A DNA stretch of 64,000 nt from assembly GCF_004300825.1 (NCBI RefSeq), contig NZ_CP036250.1:3421001-3485000 (forward strand), given 5' to 3'. Shown one piece after another: positions 25,010 to 33,896 of the stretch; the stretch's first letter is position 1, and the number at the start of each line of letters is the position of its first letter. Position numbers and translations under genes: made by a program. The DNA comes from Egicoccus halophilus (GTDB taxonomy: Bacteria > Actinomycetota > Nitriliruptoria > Nitriliruptorales > Nitriliruptoraceae). Below the pieces are notes generated by a model. The model searched no databases and had not been told where the DNA came from. It saw nothing but the letters and a program-made list of their open reading frames with translations.

Positions 25010-25719
25010 GTGCCGACCTGGTCCCCCTGTTGCGCCTCGAGGCGCGGCTGCTGGTCCGCCACGGGATCGTCGCGGCGGTCGCCGTGGTCGCCGCGACCTG
25101 GTCGGGGCTCCTCGCCGCCGTCCCGGCCGGGCTGCGGACCGACCTGCTCGCGCCGGTGCTCTACCTCGACGCCGGCATCGTCGGGCTGCTGTTCGTCGGC
25201 GGGCTGGTCCTGCTCGAACGCAGCCACGGGAGCCTCGAGGCGCTCGCCGTGTCACCGGTGCGACCGGCCGCCTACGTGGCCGCACGGGTCGGCTGGCTGA
25301 CGGTCCTCGCGCTGGCGGCGAGCCTGGTGATCGTCGCGGTCGCCCGCCCGCCGGCGATCGCCCCGGCCCCGCTGGTCACCGGCGTGGCCCTGCTCTGCGT
25401 GCCAGTGCTGCTGGTGGCCCTGGTCGTCGCGACCCGCACCACGACGGTCACGGACTACCTGTTCCGCCTCCAGGTGCCGCTGTTGCCGGCGGCCCTGCCG
25501 CTGGCCGCGCTGGCCGGGTGGGTGCCCGACGCGGTCGGCTGGCTGTCGCCCACCCACGGTCCGCTGCTGCTGTTGCAGGCCGGCGTCGGCGGTCCGCCAC
25601 CCGGTCCGGTCGCGACGACCGCCGCGGTGGTGGTCCCGATCGTGACGGCGGTGGGTCTGGCCCGGATCGCGGTCCGGCGCACCGCCGAGGACCTGTGGCG
25701 CCGCGGAGGCCAGCCGTGA
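25006..25719 (+). CDS. ABC transporter membrane protein (fluoroquinolone-export-type permease)
   Basis: 237 residues from GTG 25006, overlapping the ATPase stop as GTGA. About six hydrophobic segments are present. The early SHGSLEALAVSPVRPAAYVAARVGW is a cytoplasmic loop motif common in ABC-2 subfamily half-permeases. It probably forms the pore with the next, weakly similar gene product, and is energised by the preceding ATPase. The substrate is not readable. Confidence 0.85.
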   Translation: MSADLVPLLRLEARLLVRHGIVAAVAVVAATWSGLLAAVPAGLRTDLLAPVLYLDAGIVGLLFVGGLVLLERSHGSLEALAVSPVRPAAYVAARVGWLTVLALAASLVIVAVARPPAIAPAPLVTGVALLCVPVLLVALVVATRTTTVTDYLFRLQVPLLPAALPLAALAGWVPDAVGWLSPTHGPLLLLQAGVGGPPPGPVATTAAVVVPIVTAVGLARIAVRRTAEDLWRRGGQP

Positions 25720-26492
25720 CCGCCACCGGAGCAGGCGGCGACGTCCGATCTCGCCGCGGTGCCGGACGCCTGGCGGCGGCACGCAGCTTCGCGGTGGCCG
25801 ACGGACGGGCACTCGGACGCGACCCGATGCTGCGGCTGCTGGCGGTCGCGCCGCTGGCGATGGTGGGCGTGGTCGCGCTCGGGCTGCCGCTGGTCGAACG
25901 CTGGCTCGACGGCAGCGTCGGCGTGGACGTCACCGCGGCCCGGCCGGCGTTGGCGGCGTTCCTGGCCGCGGTGACCGTGCCGCTGTTCTCCGGCACGATG
26001 GCGGGGCTGCTCGTCCTCGAGGACCGCGAGTGCGGCGTGCTGCCGGCGCTGGCGGTGTCCCCGGCGGGACTGTCGGCCTACCTGGCGGTCCGGCTCGGTT
26101 GGGCCGGCGGCGCCGGCGGCACGATCGCGGCACTCGCGCTCGCCCTGCACGGCGGGTACGGGGCCGGGGTGCTTATCGCGGTCGGCCTGCTCACCGGCGG
26201 GGCCGCCGCGGTCGTGGCGCTGCTCGTCGGTGGGCTCGCCGGCGACCGGCTCGAAGGGCTGGCGGTCACCAAGGCGGCGACCCTGCCGCTCGCCCTGCCC
26301 GTGCTGGTGTGGGCGCTCGGCGTCCCGCTGGGCTGGCTGGCCGCCCCGCTGCCGACGGCGTCCGCGGTGTACGTCCTGCACGCCGCGGACACCGGGGCCG
26401 CACCGCCCGTCCTGCTGGTGGCGGCCGGGGCCGCCCAGCTGGCGGTCCTCGGCCGGCTGGCGTGGCGACGACTGGTGCGCCGCACGACGTGA
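25716..26492 (+). CDS. ABC transporter membrane protein
   Basis: 258 residues from GTG 25716 (GTGA overlap with the preceding gene). A basic N-terminus and about six membrane segments are seen. The loop EDRECGVLPALAVSPAGLSAYLAVRLGW parallels the loop of the previous permease, indicating that the two are diverged halves of a heterodimeric exporter. It is the last gene of the three-gene operon; the convergent DUF4440 gene ends 12 nt downstream. Confidence 0.85.
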   Translation: MTATGAGGDVRSRRGAGRLAAARSFAVADGRALGRDPMLRLLAVAPLAMVGVVALGLPLVERWLDGSVGVDVTAARPALAAFLAAVTVPLFSGTMAGLLVLEDRECGVLPALAVSPAGLSAYLAVRLGWAGGAGGTIAALALALHGGYGAGVLIAVGLLTGGAAAVVALLVGGLAGDRLEGLAVTKAATLPLALPVLVWALGVPLGWLAAPLPTASAVYVLHAADTGAAPPVLLVAAGAAQLAVLGRLAWRRLVRRTT

Positions 26493-26504
26493 TGGCGTGT
26501 GCGG

Positions 26505-26873
26505 TCAGCCGTCGGCGACCGGGACGTGGGCGTGCAGCAGCAGGCGCCACCGGCCGTCGCGACGCACGTAGGTGCTGGTGACGTAGGTCTCGTAGCGCCC
26601 GCCACCGCCGCCGGGCACCGCGGACGCCCGATAGACGAGCGCGGCGGCGTCCTCGGCGATCGGCGTGACGGTGAGCTCCGAGAGCTCGAGGTCCGTCCAC
26701 GGCGCACCCTGCGCGACCCCGCGCAGGGTGGCGTCACGGTCGAGGATCCCGACGGAGAACACGCACCGGAGCTCGTCGGCGACGGCATCGCGGTAGAACT
26801 CGACGTCCCCGCCGGCGCTCCAGAACGCGCGTTCCGCCGCTTCGAGTTCCTGGGCGAGCTGCTCGTCGCTCAC
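26505..26873 (-). CDS. DUF4440/SnoaL-like (NTF2-fold) small protein
   Basis: 122 residues from GTG 26873, overlapping the meaB stop as GTGA. The cone-shaped NTF2 fold is suggested by ELEAAERAFWSAGGDVEFYRDAVADE, a central VYRASA strand and the ending YVTSTYVRRDGRWRLLLHAHVPV, which is characteristic of DUF4440. Members include isomerases, polyketide cyclases and many of unknown role. Coupling to meaB suggests co-expression but no known biochemical link. Confidence 0.8.
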   Translation of the reverse strand: MSDEQLAQELEAAERAFWSAGGDVEFYRDAVADELRCVFSVGILDRDATLRGVAQGAPWTDLELSELTVTPIAEDAAALVYRASAVPGGGGGRYETYVTSTYVRRDGRWRLLLHAHVPVADG

Positions 26874-27856
26874 GCTTCTCCCCCGTCGAGTGCCTCCAGC
26901 AGATCGTCGGCGGCAGCGTAGGGATCGCGCTGGCGAGTCGCGACCCGGTCGGCGAGCTCCTCGAGCAGCGGGTCGTCGCCACCGTCGAGGCGGGCGAAGC
27001 GCAGCCGGACCTGTTCGAGCGCGATCTCGCGCACCAGGTGCAGCGCCCGCTCGCGACGCCGCTGCTCGCCCCGGCCGCTCGACGCCAGCCACGCGTCGTG
27101 GGTGCCGAAGGCGTCGAGGACGTCGTCGAGGCCCTCACCACGGACGGCGACGGTCCGCACGATCGGCGGCCACCAGCCGGCCGGGGTGTCGGCGTCGGCG
27201 AGCGCGTGCCCCATCTCGAGCATCCCGCGCAGCTCGGACTCGAGCTTGCCGGCGCCCGACGCGTCGGCCTTGTTGATCACGAACACGTCGGCGACCTCGA
27301 GGATGCCGGCCTTGGCGGCCTGGATCCCGTCGCCCATGCCGGGGGCGAGCGCGACGACGGTCGTGTCGGCGGTGGCGGCGATCTCGACCTCGGACTGCCC
27401 GACCCCGACCGTCTCGACGATGACGTCGTCGAACCCGGCGGCGTCGAGCACCAGCACCGCCTGCGGGGTGGCGAACGACAGTCCGCCGAGGTGGCCGCGC
27501 GACGCCATGGAGCGGATGAACACGTGCGGGTCGGCGGCGTGGGACTGCATGCGCACCCGGTCGCCGAGCAGCGCGCCGCCGGAGAACGGCGACGACGGGT
27601 CGACGGCGAGGATCGCGACCGAGCGGTCCTGTGCCCGCAGCGCGGCGGCGATCGCGTTGGTCAGGGTCGACTTGCCGACCCCGGGCGAGCCGGTGATCCC
27701 GATGACCCGCGCCCGGCCGGTGTGCGGGTGCAGCCGGGCGACGACCTCGCGCAGCCGCTCGGGTGCGCCGTCCTCGGCGAGGGTCAGCAGGCGGGCCAGC
27801 GCCCGACGCTCCCCCCGTTCGAGCCCGGCGACCAGTTCCTCGACCGTCTGCCCCAC
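26870..27856 (-). CDS. meaB: Methylmalonyl-CoA mutase-associated G3E GTPase MeaB
   Basis: 328 residues from GTG 27856. The P-loop is GITGSPGVGKSTL (about 53-65). Downstream motifs are DPSSPFSGGALLGDRVRM, the family stretch FIRSMASRGHLGGLS, VETVGVGQSEVEIA (Walker B region) and VINKADASGAGK for guanine recognition. MeaB (ArgK family) loads and protects the B12 cofactor of methylmalonyl-CoA mutase. The mutase is not in this window, but methylmalonyl-CoA epimerase lies 5 kb away, so a propionyl-CoA/methylmalonyl-CoA route is likely in the organism. Confidence 0.95.
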   Translation of the reverse strand: MGQTVEELVAGLERGERRALARLLTLAEDGAPERLREVVARLHPHTGRARVIGITGSPGVGKSTLTNAIAAALRAQDRSVAILAVDPSSPFSGGALLGDRVRMQSHAADPHVFIRSMASRGHLGGLSFATPQAVLVLDAAGFDDVIVETVGVGQSEVEIAATADTTVVALAPGMGDGIQAAKAGILEVADVFVINKADASGAGKLESELRGMLEMGHALADADTPAGWWPPIVRTVAVRGEGLDDVLDAFGTHDAWLASSGRGEQRRRERALHLVREIALEQVRLRFARLDGGDDPLLEELADRVATRQRDPYAAADDLLEALDGGEA

Positions 27857-27924
27857 CGTCCGTCACCGCCAGCTCGCGTCGTCGAACCCGGCAGGCTAGC
27901 CAGCCGCCACGCGCCTCCCGCGCT

Positions 27925-28848
27925 TCAACGCTCGACCGGGACGGCGGGCGCGGGAGCGGGCCGCCAGCCCGGACCGTGCCAGACGCGCCCGAGGCGGGTC
28001 CGCCAGGAGGTGTCGGCGCGCGCCTCCCGCCAGATCGCCGCGTACTCGTGGGTGGCGATGCGCAGCGGGTTGTAGGTCTCGATGTTGGTGGTCAGCCCGT
28101 AGCGGACGGGTTCGACCTCCGGCTCGAAGGTGCCGAACCACCGGTCCCAGACGATCGGCATGCCGCCGTAGTTCTTGTCGAGGTACTGCGGGTTGGACCC
28201 GTGGTGCACCCGGTGGTGGCTCGGCGTGTTCCAGACGTACTCGACCCAACGTGGCAGCGTGCCGATCGCCTCGGTGTGGATCCAGAACTGGTAGAGCAGG
28301 TTGATGGCGCCGCTCATGACCAGGATCGCCGGGTTGACGCCGAGCAGCACCAGTGGCACGTAGAACACCCAGCTCGTCAGCGGCGTCCAGCTCTGGCGCA
28401 ATGCGGTCGAGAGGTTGTAGCGCTGGCTCGAGTGGTGGACCACGTGAGCCGCCCACAGGAACCGGTTCTCGTGGCTGGCCCGGTGGAAGGCGTAGTAGCC
28501 GAGGTCCTTGCCGACCAGTGCGACCGCCCATGCGAGCCATCCCGAGCCGAGGTCGAGCGGCGTCAGGTTCCACACCAGCAGGTACCCGCCGAGGCCGAGC
28601 AGCGAGGTCACCAGGACCGGCACCACCAGGCTGCCGAGCCCCATCGTCAGGCTCGACAGCGTGTCGCGCAGCTCGTAGCCGGCCACGAGCCGCCCCTGCT
28701 CGGCGCGCTCCTCGAGGTCCTCGAGCTGCTGCTCGCGGTGCAGGACGTACATCTCGAGCACCATCAGCGCGACGAACACCGGGATGGCCGGCGTGATCAG
28801 GTCGAGCGCGACCACGTCCGCCAACGACCCACGCACCAGCTCACCCAT
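27925..28848 (-). CDS. Sterol desaturase/fatty acid hydroxylase family membrane protein
   Basis: 307 residues from ATG 28848. There are four or five hydrophobic segments with the three histidine boxes of the diiron membrane hydroxylases: HRASH, HVVHHSS and HHRVHHG. Other markers are VGKDLGYYAFHRASHENRFL and DRWFGTFEPE. These enzymes hydroxylate or desaturate sterols, carotenoids or lipids, or cleave alkylglycerols, using oxygen. The lipid substrate here is unknown. The gene is alone, 67 nt from meaB on the same strand. Confidence 0.9.
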   Translation of the reverse strand: MGELVRGSLADVVALDLITPAIPVFVALMVLEMYVLHREQQLEDLEERAEQGRLVAGYELRDTLSSLTMGLGSLVVPVLVTSLLGLGGYLLVWNLTPLDLGSGWLAWAVALVGKDLGYYAFHRASHENRFLWAAHVVHHSSQRYNLSTALRQSWTPLTSWVFYVPLVLLGVNPAILVMSGAINLLYQFWIHTEAIGTLPRWVEYVWNTPSHHRVHHGSNPQYLDKNYGGMPIVWDRWFGTFEPEVEPVRYGLTTNIETYNPLRIATHEYAAIWREARADTSWRTRLGRVWHGPGWRPAPAPAVPVER

Positions 28849-28975
28849 CCACCCGCTCCCTGCCGTGCCGCATCCCGCCGTCCAGTGAAGAGCCGTTCGA
28901 CGGTTCCCGCCACCCCGACATCGCTGCCGATGAGGTGGTCGGCCGGCGTGGCAGCAACCGTAGGGAGAGGGGTGC

Positions 28976-29875
28976 CTAGGTGCCGACGCCTCCGGCAGTG
29001 CTCAGGTCGCGGTTCGCGACGGCGCGGAAGCGCACCCTCTGGCCGGGGCGCAGCTGCCCGGCCACATCGAGGTCGCCGTCGAGCACGACGCCGATGACCG
29101 GATAGCCCCCGGTGACCGGGTGGTCGGCGAGGAACAGCGTCGGCCGTCCCGACGGGGGGACCTGCACCGCGCCGGCCATCAGCCCCTCGGTCGGCAGTTC
29201 GTCGTCGTGCGCACGTTCCAGCGGCGGTCCGTCCAGGCGCAGCCCGACCCGGTTGCTGTCCGGCGTGACCGTCCACGCGGTCGCCGTCAACGCCGAACGG
29301 GCGTCGGCGGGAAACCAGTCGGCGCGCGGCCCGAGCCGCAGCCGCAACGTCACCTCCCCGCCGTGCGGGTCCCGGCGCGGTGCCACGTCGACCGGCGGGA
29401 CCGCCCCGTCCGCCGCACCGACCGGCAGCCGGTCCCCTGCGGCGAGCACGGCCGGTCCCAGCCCGGACAGCACGTCGGTGGCGCGCGAGCCCAGCACCGC
29501 CGGCACGTCGAGCCCGCCGCGGACGCCCAGGTAGCTCCGCAGGCCGGTCGGGGGCGTGCCGAGCGCCAACGTGGCGCCGGCCGGCAGCCGCACCGCGGCC
29601 CGATGGTCGACCGGCGCGCCGTCGACGGTCGCGGGGGCCCGCGCCCCGGTGACCGCGACCACGAGGCTGCCGGCCGCCCGGACCTGCAGGCCGCCGAGCG
29701 TCACCTCCAGGCCGGCGGCCCCCTCGGGGTTGCCGACCAGGCGGTTCGCGAGCCGCAGGGCCGCCCGGTCGGCCGCCCCGCCGCCCGGGACACCCCAGCC
29801 GCCGTGGCCGGGCCGGCCGAGGTCCTGCACCGTCGCCAACGGTCCACTCGCCAGGACCTCGAGGCCGCCGCTCAC
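28976..29875 (-). CDS. pxpC: 5-oxoprolinase subunit C (biotin-dependent carboxyltransferase family)
   Basis: 299 residues from GTG 29875, overlapping the pxpB stop as GTGA. Family motifs are VLASGPLATVQDLGRPGHGG near the N-terminus, GAADRAALRLANRLVGNPEG, and PDSNRVGLRLDG in the second half; the end is TGGYPVIGVVLDGDL. Formerly called KipA or urea amidolyase-related protein. With PxpA and PxpB it forms the bacterial ATP-dependent 5-oxoprolinase that opens pyroglutamate to glutamate, a damage-control function for cyclised glutamine and glutamate. It is the last gene of the thiolase-pxpA-pxpB-pxpC operon. Confidence 0.93.
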   Translation of the reverse strand: MSGGLEVLASGPLATVQDLGRPGHGGWGVPGGGAADRAALRLANRLVGNPEGAAGLEVTLGGLQVRAAGSLVVAVTGARAPATVDGAPVDHRAAVRLPAGATLALGTPPTGLRSYLGVRGGLDVPAVLGSRATDVLSGLGPAVLAAGDRLPVGAADGAVPPVDVAPRRDPHGGEVTLRLRLGPRADWFPADARSALTATAWTVTPDSNRVGLRLDGPPLERAHDDELPTEGLMAGAVQVPPSGRPTLFLADHPVTGGYPVIGVVLDGDLDVAGQLRPGQRVRFRAVANRDLSTAGGVGT

Positions 29876-30483
29876 GACGCCACCACGAAACGGACCCGCA
29901 TGCCGGGGGTCAGCAGCGCCGGCGGGGCCCGGTCGGGGTCCCACATCGACGTCTCGGTGCGGCCGATCAGCTGCCACCCACCCGGCGAGACGCGCGGGTA
30001 GACGCCGCTGAAGGCGTCCGCCAGGCCGACCGCCCCGGCCGGTACGCGCGTGCGGGGATCGTCGCGTCGCGGGACCCGCAACCGGTCGTCCTCGCCGACC
30101 AGGTAGGCGAAGCCGGGCGCGAACCCGGCGAAGGCGACCGTCCACGTCTGGCCGGTGTGGGCCGCGACCACCCCGTCGACGTCCAGGCCGGTGCGCCGGG
30201 CGACCTCGTCGAGGTCCTCGCCGTCGTAGGTGACGGGCACCTCGACCTGCCCGCCGTCGCGGTCGACGTCCGGCACGGGCCGGACGGCCCGCACCGCGGC
30301 GGCGACCGCGGCGACGCTCGCGACCGCCGGGTCGAGGCGGACCAGCAGGGTCCGGGCGGCCGGGACGAGGTCGACCACCCCGGCGGGCGGGTCGGCGGCG
30401 AGGGCGGCGTGCAGTCCCAGCACGGCGTCGAGGTCGGCGAGCTCGACCAGCACCCCCCGGTCGCCGTACGGCAGCAGCCTCAT
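29872..30483 (-). CDS. pxpB: 5-oxoprolinase subunit B (KipI family)
   Basis: 203 residues from ATG 30483, overlapping the pxpA stop as ATGA. It begins [15 protein letters not shown]. The cyclophilin-like core includes [51 protein letters not shown] and the [10 protein letters not shown] segment typical of KipI/PxpB. KipI was first described in Bacillus as a sporulation kinase inhibitor, but with PxpA and PxpC it is a subunit of 5-oxoprolinase. The complete, overlapping gene set supports the enzyme role here. Confidence 0.93.
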   Translation of the reverse strand: MRLLPYGDRGVLVELADLDAVLGLHAALAADPPAGVVDLVPAARTLLVRLDPAVASVAAVAAAVRAVRPVPDVDRDGGQVEVPVTYDGEDLDEVARRTGLDVDGVVAAHTGQTWTVAFAGFAPGFAYLVGEDDRLRVPRRDDPRTRVPAGAVGLADAFSGVYPRVSPGGWQLIGRTETSMWDPDRAPPALLTPGMRVRFVVAS

Positions 30484-31247
30484 GCGACGAACGGCTCGAT
30501 CGCGACGCCGGCGTCGCGCAGCGCCGCGTGGACACGGGCGGCCAGCTCGACGGCGCCGGGGGTGTCGCCGTGCACGCACAACGAGGCGACCTCCAGCTCG
30601 ACACGGCCGCCGTCGACGGTGGTCACCTCGCCGTCCACGACCATCGCGACGGCACGCCGGGCGACCTCGTCGGGGTCCTCGACCACCGCGCCGGCCGCGC
30701 CACGCGGCACGAGTCGGCCGTCGGACGTGTAGGCCCGGTCGGCGAAGCCCTCGGCGACCGGACGCAGCCCGGCCTGTTCGGCATGGCGCAGCAGCGCCGA
30801 ACCGGGCAGGCCGAGCACGGGCAGGTCGCGGTCGTAGGCGGCGACGGCGCGGACGACCGCCTGCGCCTGCTCCTCGTGGTCGACGACCGCGTGGTAGAGC
30901 GCCCCGTGCGGCTTGACGTAGCGGACCCGGTCGCCGGCGACCCGGGCGAATGCCTCCAGCGCGCCGAGCTGGTAGAGCACCGCGTCGGTCAGCTCGTCGG
31001 GACGCATGTCGAGGAAGCGACGGCCGAAGCCGACCAGGTCCGGATAGCCGACCTGGGCGCCGATCACCACCCCGGCCGAGACCGCGTCGGCGCACGTCCG
31101 ACGCAGCGTGCTCGGGTCCCCGGCGTGGAAGCCGCACGCGACGTTGGCGCTGGTCACCGAGGCCAGCACCGCGGCGTCGTCGCCCAGCACCCAGGCCCCG
31201 AAGGACTCGCCGAGGTCGCTGTTGAGGTCGACGCGCGGTGCGGCCAC
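30480..31247 (-). CDS. pxpA: 5-oxoprolinase subunit A (LamB/YcsF family)
   Basis: 255 residues. I place the start at GTG 31247 because the protein then begins [18 protein letters not shown], the family N-terminus; translation probably couples to the thiolase stop 7 nt upstream. Conserved motifs are [40 protein letters not shown] and [15 protein letters not shown], belonging to a TIM-barrel polysaccharide-deacetylase-like fold. It is the pyroglutamate-handling subunit of the PxpABC 5-oxoprolinase and overlaps pxpB by ATGA. Confidence 0.94.
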   Translation of the reverse strand: MAAPRVDLNSDLGESFGAWVLGDDAAVLASVTSANVACGFHAGDPSTLRRTCADAVSAGVVIGAQVGYPDLVGFGRRFLDMRPDELTDAVLYQLGALEAFARVAGDRVRYVKPHGALYHAVVDHEEQAQAVVRAVAAYDRDLPVLGLPGSALLRHAEQAGLRPVAEGFADRAYTSDGRLVPRGAAGAVVEDPDEVARRAVAMVVDGEVTTVDGGRVELEVASLCVHGDTPGAVELAARVHAALRDAGVAIEPFVA

Positions 31248-31254
31248 CGGGGAC

Positions 31255-32442
31255 TCAGTCGACCGACAGCAGCAGCGCGTCGCCCTGGCCACCGCCGCCG
31301 CACAGGGCGGCCGCACCGGTGCCGCCACCGCGCTGGCGCAGCGCGGTGATCAGCGAGACGACGATGCGGGCACCGGACGCGCCGATCGGATGGCCGAGCG
31401 CGATCCCGCCCCCGTTGACGTTGACCGTGTCCTCGTGGAGGCCGAGGTCGCGGGTCGAGGCGATCGCGACGCTGGCGAAGGCCTCGTTGATCTCGTAGCG
31501 GTCGAAGGCGGCCGGGTCGACGTCGATGCGGCGGGCGGCGTCGCGGATCGCCGCCGAGGGCTGGTGGTGCAGGGAGGTGTCGGGCCCGGCGACGGTGCCC
31601 CACGAACGGATGGTGGCGAGCACCGGCAGCCCGAGCGCATCGGCCCTGGCGCGGCTGGCAAGCACCAGGGCGGCGGCGCCGTCGGAGATCTGCGAGGCGT
31701 TGCCGGCGGTGATGGTGCCGTCCTTGGTGAACGCGGCCCGCAGCCCGGCGAGCGACTCGGCGGTGGTGCCCTCACGGATGCCCTCGTCCTGGGCCACGGT
31801 GACCGGGTCGCCCTTGCGCTGGGGCACCTCGACGGACACGACCTCGTCGTCGAACAGCCCGTCCTTCCAGGCCCGGGCGGCACGCTCGTGCGAGCGGGCC
31901 GACCACGCGTCCTGCTGCTCACGCGAGATGCCGAGATTCTTGTCGGTCTGGTGGTTGTCGGTCGCCAGGCCCATCGCGCAGCCGTCGAACGCGCAGGTCA
32001 ACCCGTCGTGCATCATCACGTCGGTCAGCGTCGCGTCGCCCATCCGCAGCCCGAAGCGGGCCTTGTCGAGCACGTAGGGCGCCTGCGACATCGACTCCAT
32101 GCCGCCGGCGACGACGAGGTCGAAGTCGCCGACGCGGATCAGGTCGCGGGCGCGGGCGATCGCGGTCATGCCCGACAGGCAGACCTTGTTGATCGTCTCC
32201 GCGGCGATGTTCATGCCGACGCCGCCCTCGACGGCGGCCTGCCGCGAGGTGATCTGGCCCTGTCCGGCCTGCAGCACGTGGCCCATCACGACGTAGCCGA
32301 CCTGGTCGGCGTCCACGGCGCCGGCGGCGAGCGCGCCGGCGACGGCCCGGCCGCCCAGCTGCATGGCCGACAGCGACGACAGCCCGCCACCGAATTTGCC
32401 CACCGGGGTCCGTGCGTACCCGACGACGACGACCTCGTTCAC
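31255..32442 (-). CDS. Thiolase (acetyl-CoA C-acetyltransferase family)
   Basis: 395 residues from GTG 32442, with GGGAGG 7 nt upstream. The acyl-accepting Cys88 is in INKVCLSGM. The catalytic histidine is in [17 protein letters not shown] and the second cysteine in [11 protein letters not shown]. Length and motifs fit a tetrameric biosynthetic or degradative thiolase that condenses or cleaves acetoacetyl-CoA or longer 3-ketoacyl-CoA. It is the first gene of the operon leading into pxpABC, a neighbourhood without an obvious metabolic link. A two-module 3-hydroxyacyl-CoA dehydrogenase is encoded 7 kb away. Confidence 0.94.
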   Translation of the reverse strand: MNEVVVVGYARTPVGKFGGGLSSLSAMQLGGRAVAGALAAGAVDADQVGYVVMGHVLQAGQGQITSRQAAVEGGVGMNIAAETINKVCLSGMTAIARARDLIRVGDFDLVVAGGMESMSQAPYVLDKARFGLRMGDATLTDVMMHDGLTCAFDGCAMGLATDNHQTDKNLGISREQQDAWSARSHERAARAWKDGLFDDEVVSVEVPQRKGDPVTVAQDEGIREGTTAESLAGLRAAFTKDGTITAGNASQISDGAAALVLASRARADALGLPVLATIRSWGTVAGPDTSLHHQPSAAIRDAARRIDVDPAAFDRYEINEAFASVAIASTRDLGLHEDTVNVNGGGIALGHPIGASGARIVVSLITALRQRGGGTGAAALCGGGGQGDALLLSVD

Positions 32443-32560
32443 AGCGGCCTCCCTGATGCGCGTGGTCGCCCGGCCGCCGACCGCGGCACGGGCCCGACCC
32501 GCATGGTAGGCCCGTCCGGCAGGCCGCGGAAACCGCCCGCGGTGCGCGGTGCGGCGATGC

Positions 32561-32725
32561 TCAGACGGTGGCGCGCGCCCGCGGCTCGCCGAACGCGAGC
32601 AACGACTCGAACGAGGGTGCCGTCCCGGCACGCAGCTGGGCGTGCACCCGACGCATGACCTCGGCGACCGGGCACGGCGCGGCGGCCGGCGGGGTCGACA
32701 GGGCGGTGGCGGTGGTCGTCGTCAT
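32561..32725 (-). CDS. Small hypothetical protein (54 residues)
   Basis: ATG 32725 to TGA 32561. It has an Ala/Thr/Pro-rich start, then VAEVMRRVHAQLRAGTAPSF and ESLLAFGEPRARATV, which could form two helices. Codon third positions are strongly G/C, as in real genes here, but no ribosome site precedes the ATG. No family is recognised. It sits alone between the thiolase operon and the divergent epimerase, so it may be real or fortuitous. Confidence 0.4.
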   Translation of the reverse strand: MTTTTATALSTPPAAAPCPVAEVMRRVHAQLRAGTAPSFESLLAFGEPRARATV

Positions 32726-32890
32726 GACGGCAAAGGTGCCGCGCGCACCGACGCCCGGCGAGCACGACACGGGGCAACGGTGCGAACCTCCGGGCGTCGC
32801 GCCGATTCGGTTGGCGTCGTGCCGCCGCGAGCGGGCACGATGCTCCTCCGGGCGTCGACGTCCGGGTTCTCGAGCCGTGCAGGAGCCCCC

Positions 32891-33301
32891 ATGCAGGTCA
32901 CCCGAGTCGACCAGATCGCGATCGCCGTCCCCGACCTCGACGAGGCGCTCGCCTTCTACGAGCGCGCCTTCGGCCTGGTCCCCGAGTACCGCGAGCGCGT
33001 CGACTCCGACGGGGTCGAGGAGGCGATGCTCGACGTCGGCGGGGTCTGGTTGCAGCTGCTCCAACCCACCCGCGACGACTCGCCGATCGCGAAGTACCTC
33101 GCGAAGAACGGGCCGGGTCTGCACCACCTCGGGTTCGGGGTCGCGTCGGTCGGTGACGCGCTCGACCATCTGCGCGACCAGGACGTCCGGCTGATCGACG
33201 AGGAGCCGCGTCCGGGCGGCGGCGGGCACACGGTCGCCTTCGTGCATCCCAAGGGCACCGGCGGGGTGCTGGTCGAACTGGTCGAGGACGACGCGCACTG
33301 A
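32891..33301 (+). CDS. mce: Methylmalonyl-CoA epimerase
   Basis: 136 residues from ATG 32891 with AGGAG 6 nt upstream. The vicinal-oxygen-chelate fold begins VTRVDQIAIAVPDLDEALAF. It has GLHHLGFGVASVGDALDHL and closes KGTGGVLVELVE. Metal ligands are His/Glu residues in these segments. It interconverts the (S) and (R) forms of methylmalonyl-CoA between propionyl-CoA carboxylase and the B12 mutase. MeaB, the mutase chaperone, is encoded 5 kb away, supporting the assignment over other glyoxalase-family roles. Confidence 0.92.
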   Translation: MQVTRVDQIAIAVPDLDEALAFYERAFGLVPEYRERVDSDGVEEAMLDVGGVWLQLLQPTRDDSPIAKYLAKNGPGLHHLGFGVASVGDALDHLRDQDVRLIDEEPRPGGGGHTVAFVHPKGTGGVLVELVEDDAH

Positions 33302-33400
33302 CCCGCGTACCGCCCGGCACCGCCCGACGACCCGGCGCGCCGCCGGTAGCCTCGGCAGCGTTGCCGCCCCGCTCCCCTGACGATCCCGACGAGGTGCCCG

Positions 33401-33838
33401 ATGGGCTTCTCCGACCGCCTGCGCGCCTGGTTCAAGGGCGAGTCCAAGCGTTCGGCCCCGAGTCCGAGCACGGACAAGGCCAGCCGCGCGACGCTGCGCG
33501 AACTGGAGGGCTTCGTCGAGAGCCGGGCCGGGGTCGAGGCGTACCTGGAGCCCAAGACGGCCATCTACTCGACCACCCTGCTGCTCATCGCCGACGACGG
33601 CGAGTACCTGCGCCGGCCGGTACGTGACCGCGGACAGGCGACCGAGTTCTGTGGGCGCGTCAACATCCCGCTCTACGACGCGGCCAAGGTCGGCTACCCG
33701 CGCCGGATGAAGGACTACGACCGCGGCGTGCGCCCGCAGCGGGTCAACCTCGACGACCTGCCTCCGTGGCCGGGTGACGACGTCGGCGACAACGGTCCGC
33801 CACCCCCACCCCCACCGCCGGCGGCACCGCGCGACTGA
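33401..33838 (+). CDS. Conserved actinobacterial hypothetical protein
   Basis: 145 residues from ATG 33401. The central part (LEGFVESRAGVEAYLEPKTA, YSTTLLLIADDGEYLRRPV, VNIPLYDAAKVGYPRRMKDY) resembles a small family common in actinobacteria next to housekeeping genes. The N-terminus is amphipathic (DRLRAWFKG). The C-terminus is a disordered acidic/poly-Pro tail with eight prolines in a row. It is cytosolic and no function is known to me. Confidence 0.75.
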   Translation: MGFSDRLRAWFKGESKRSAPSPSTDKASRATLRELEGFVESRAGVEAYLEPKTAIYSTTLLLIADDGEYLRRPVRDRGQATEFCGRVNIPLYDAAKVGYPRRMKDYDRGVRPQRVNLDDLPPWPGDDVGDNGPPPPPPPPAAPRD

Positions 33839-33896
33839 CGCGACGGTGGTCGCGTCCTCTAGCGTGCGGGCCGCCCCGTCGCCCGGAGACGCCCGC

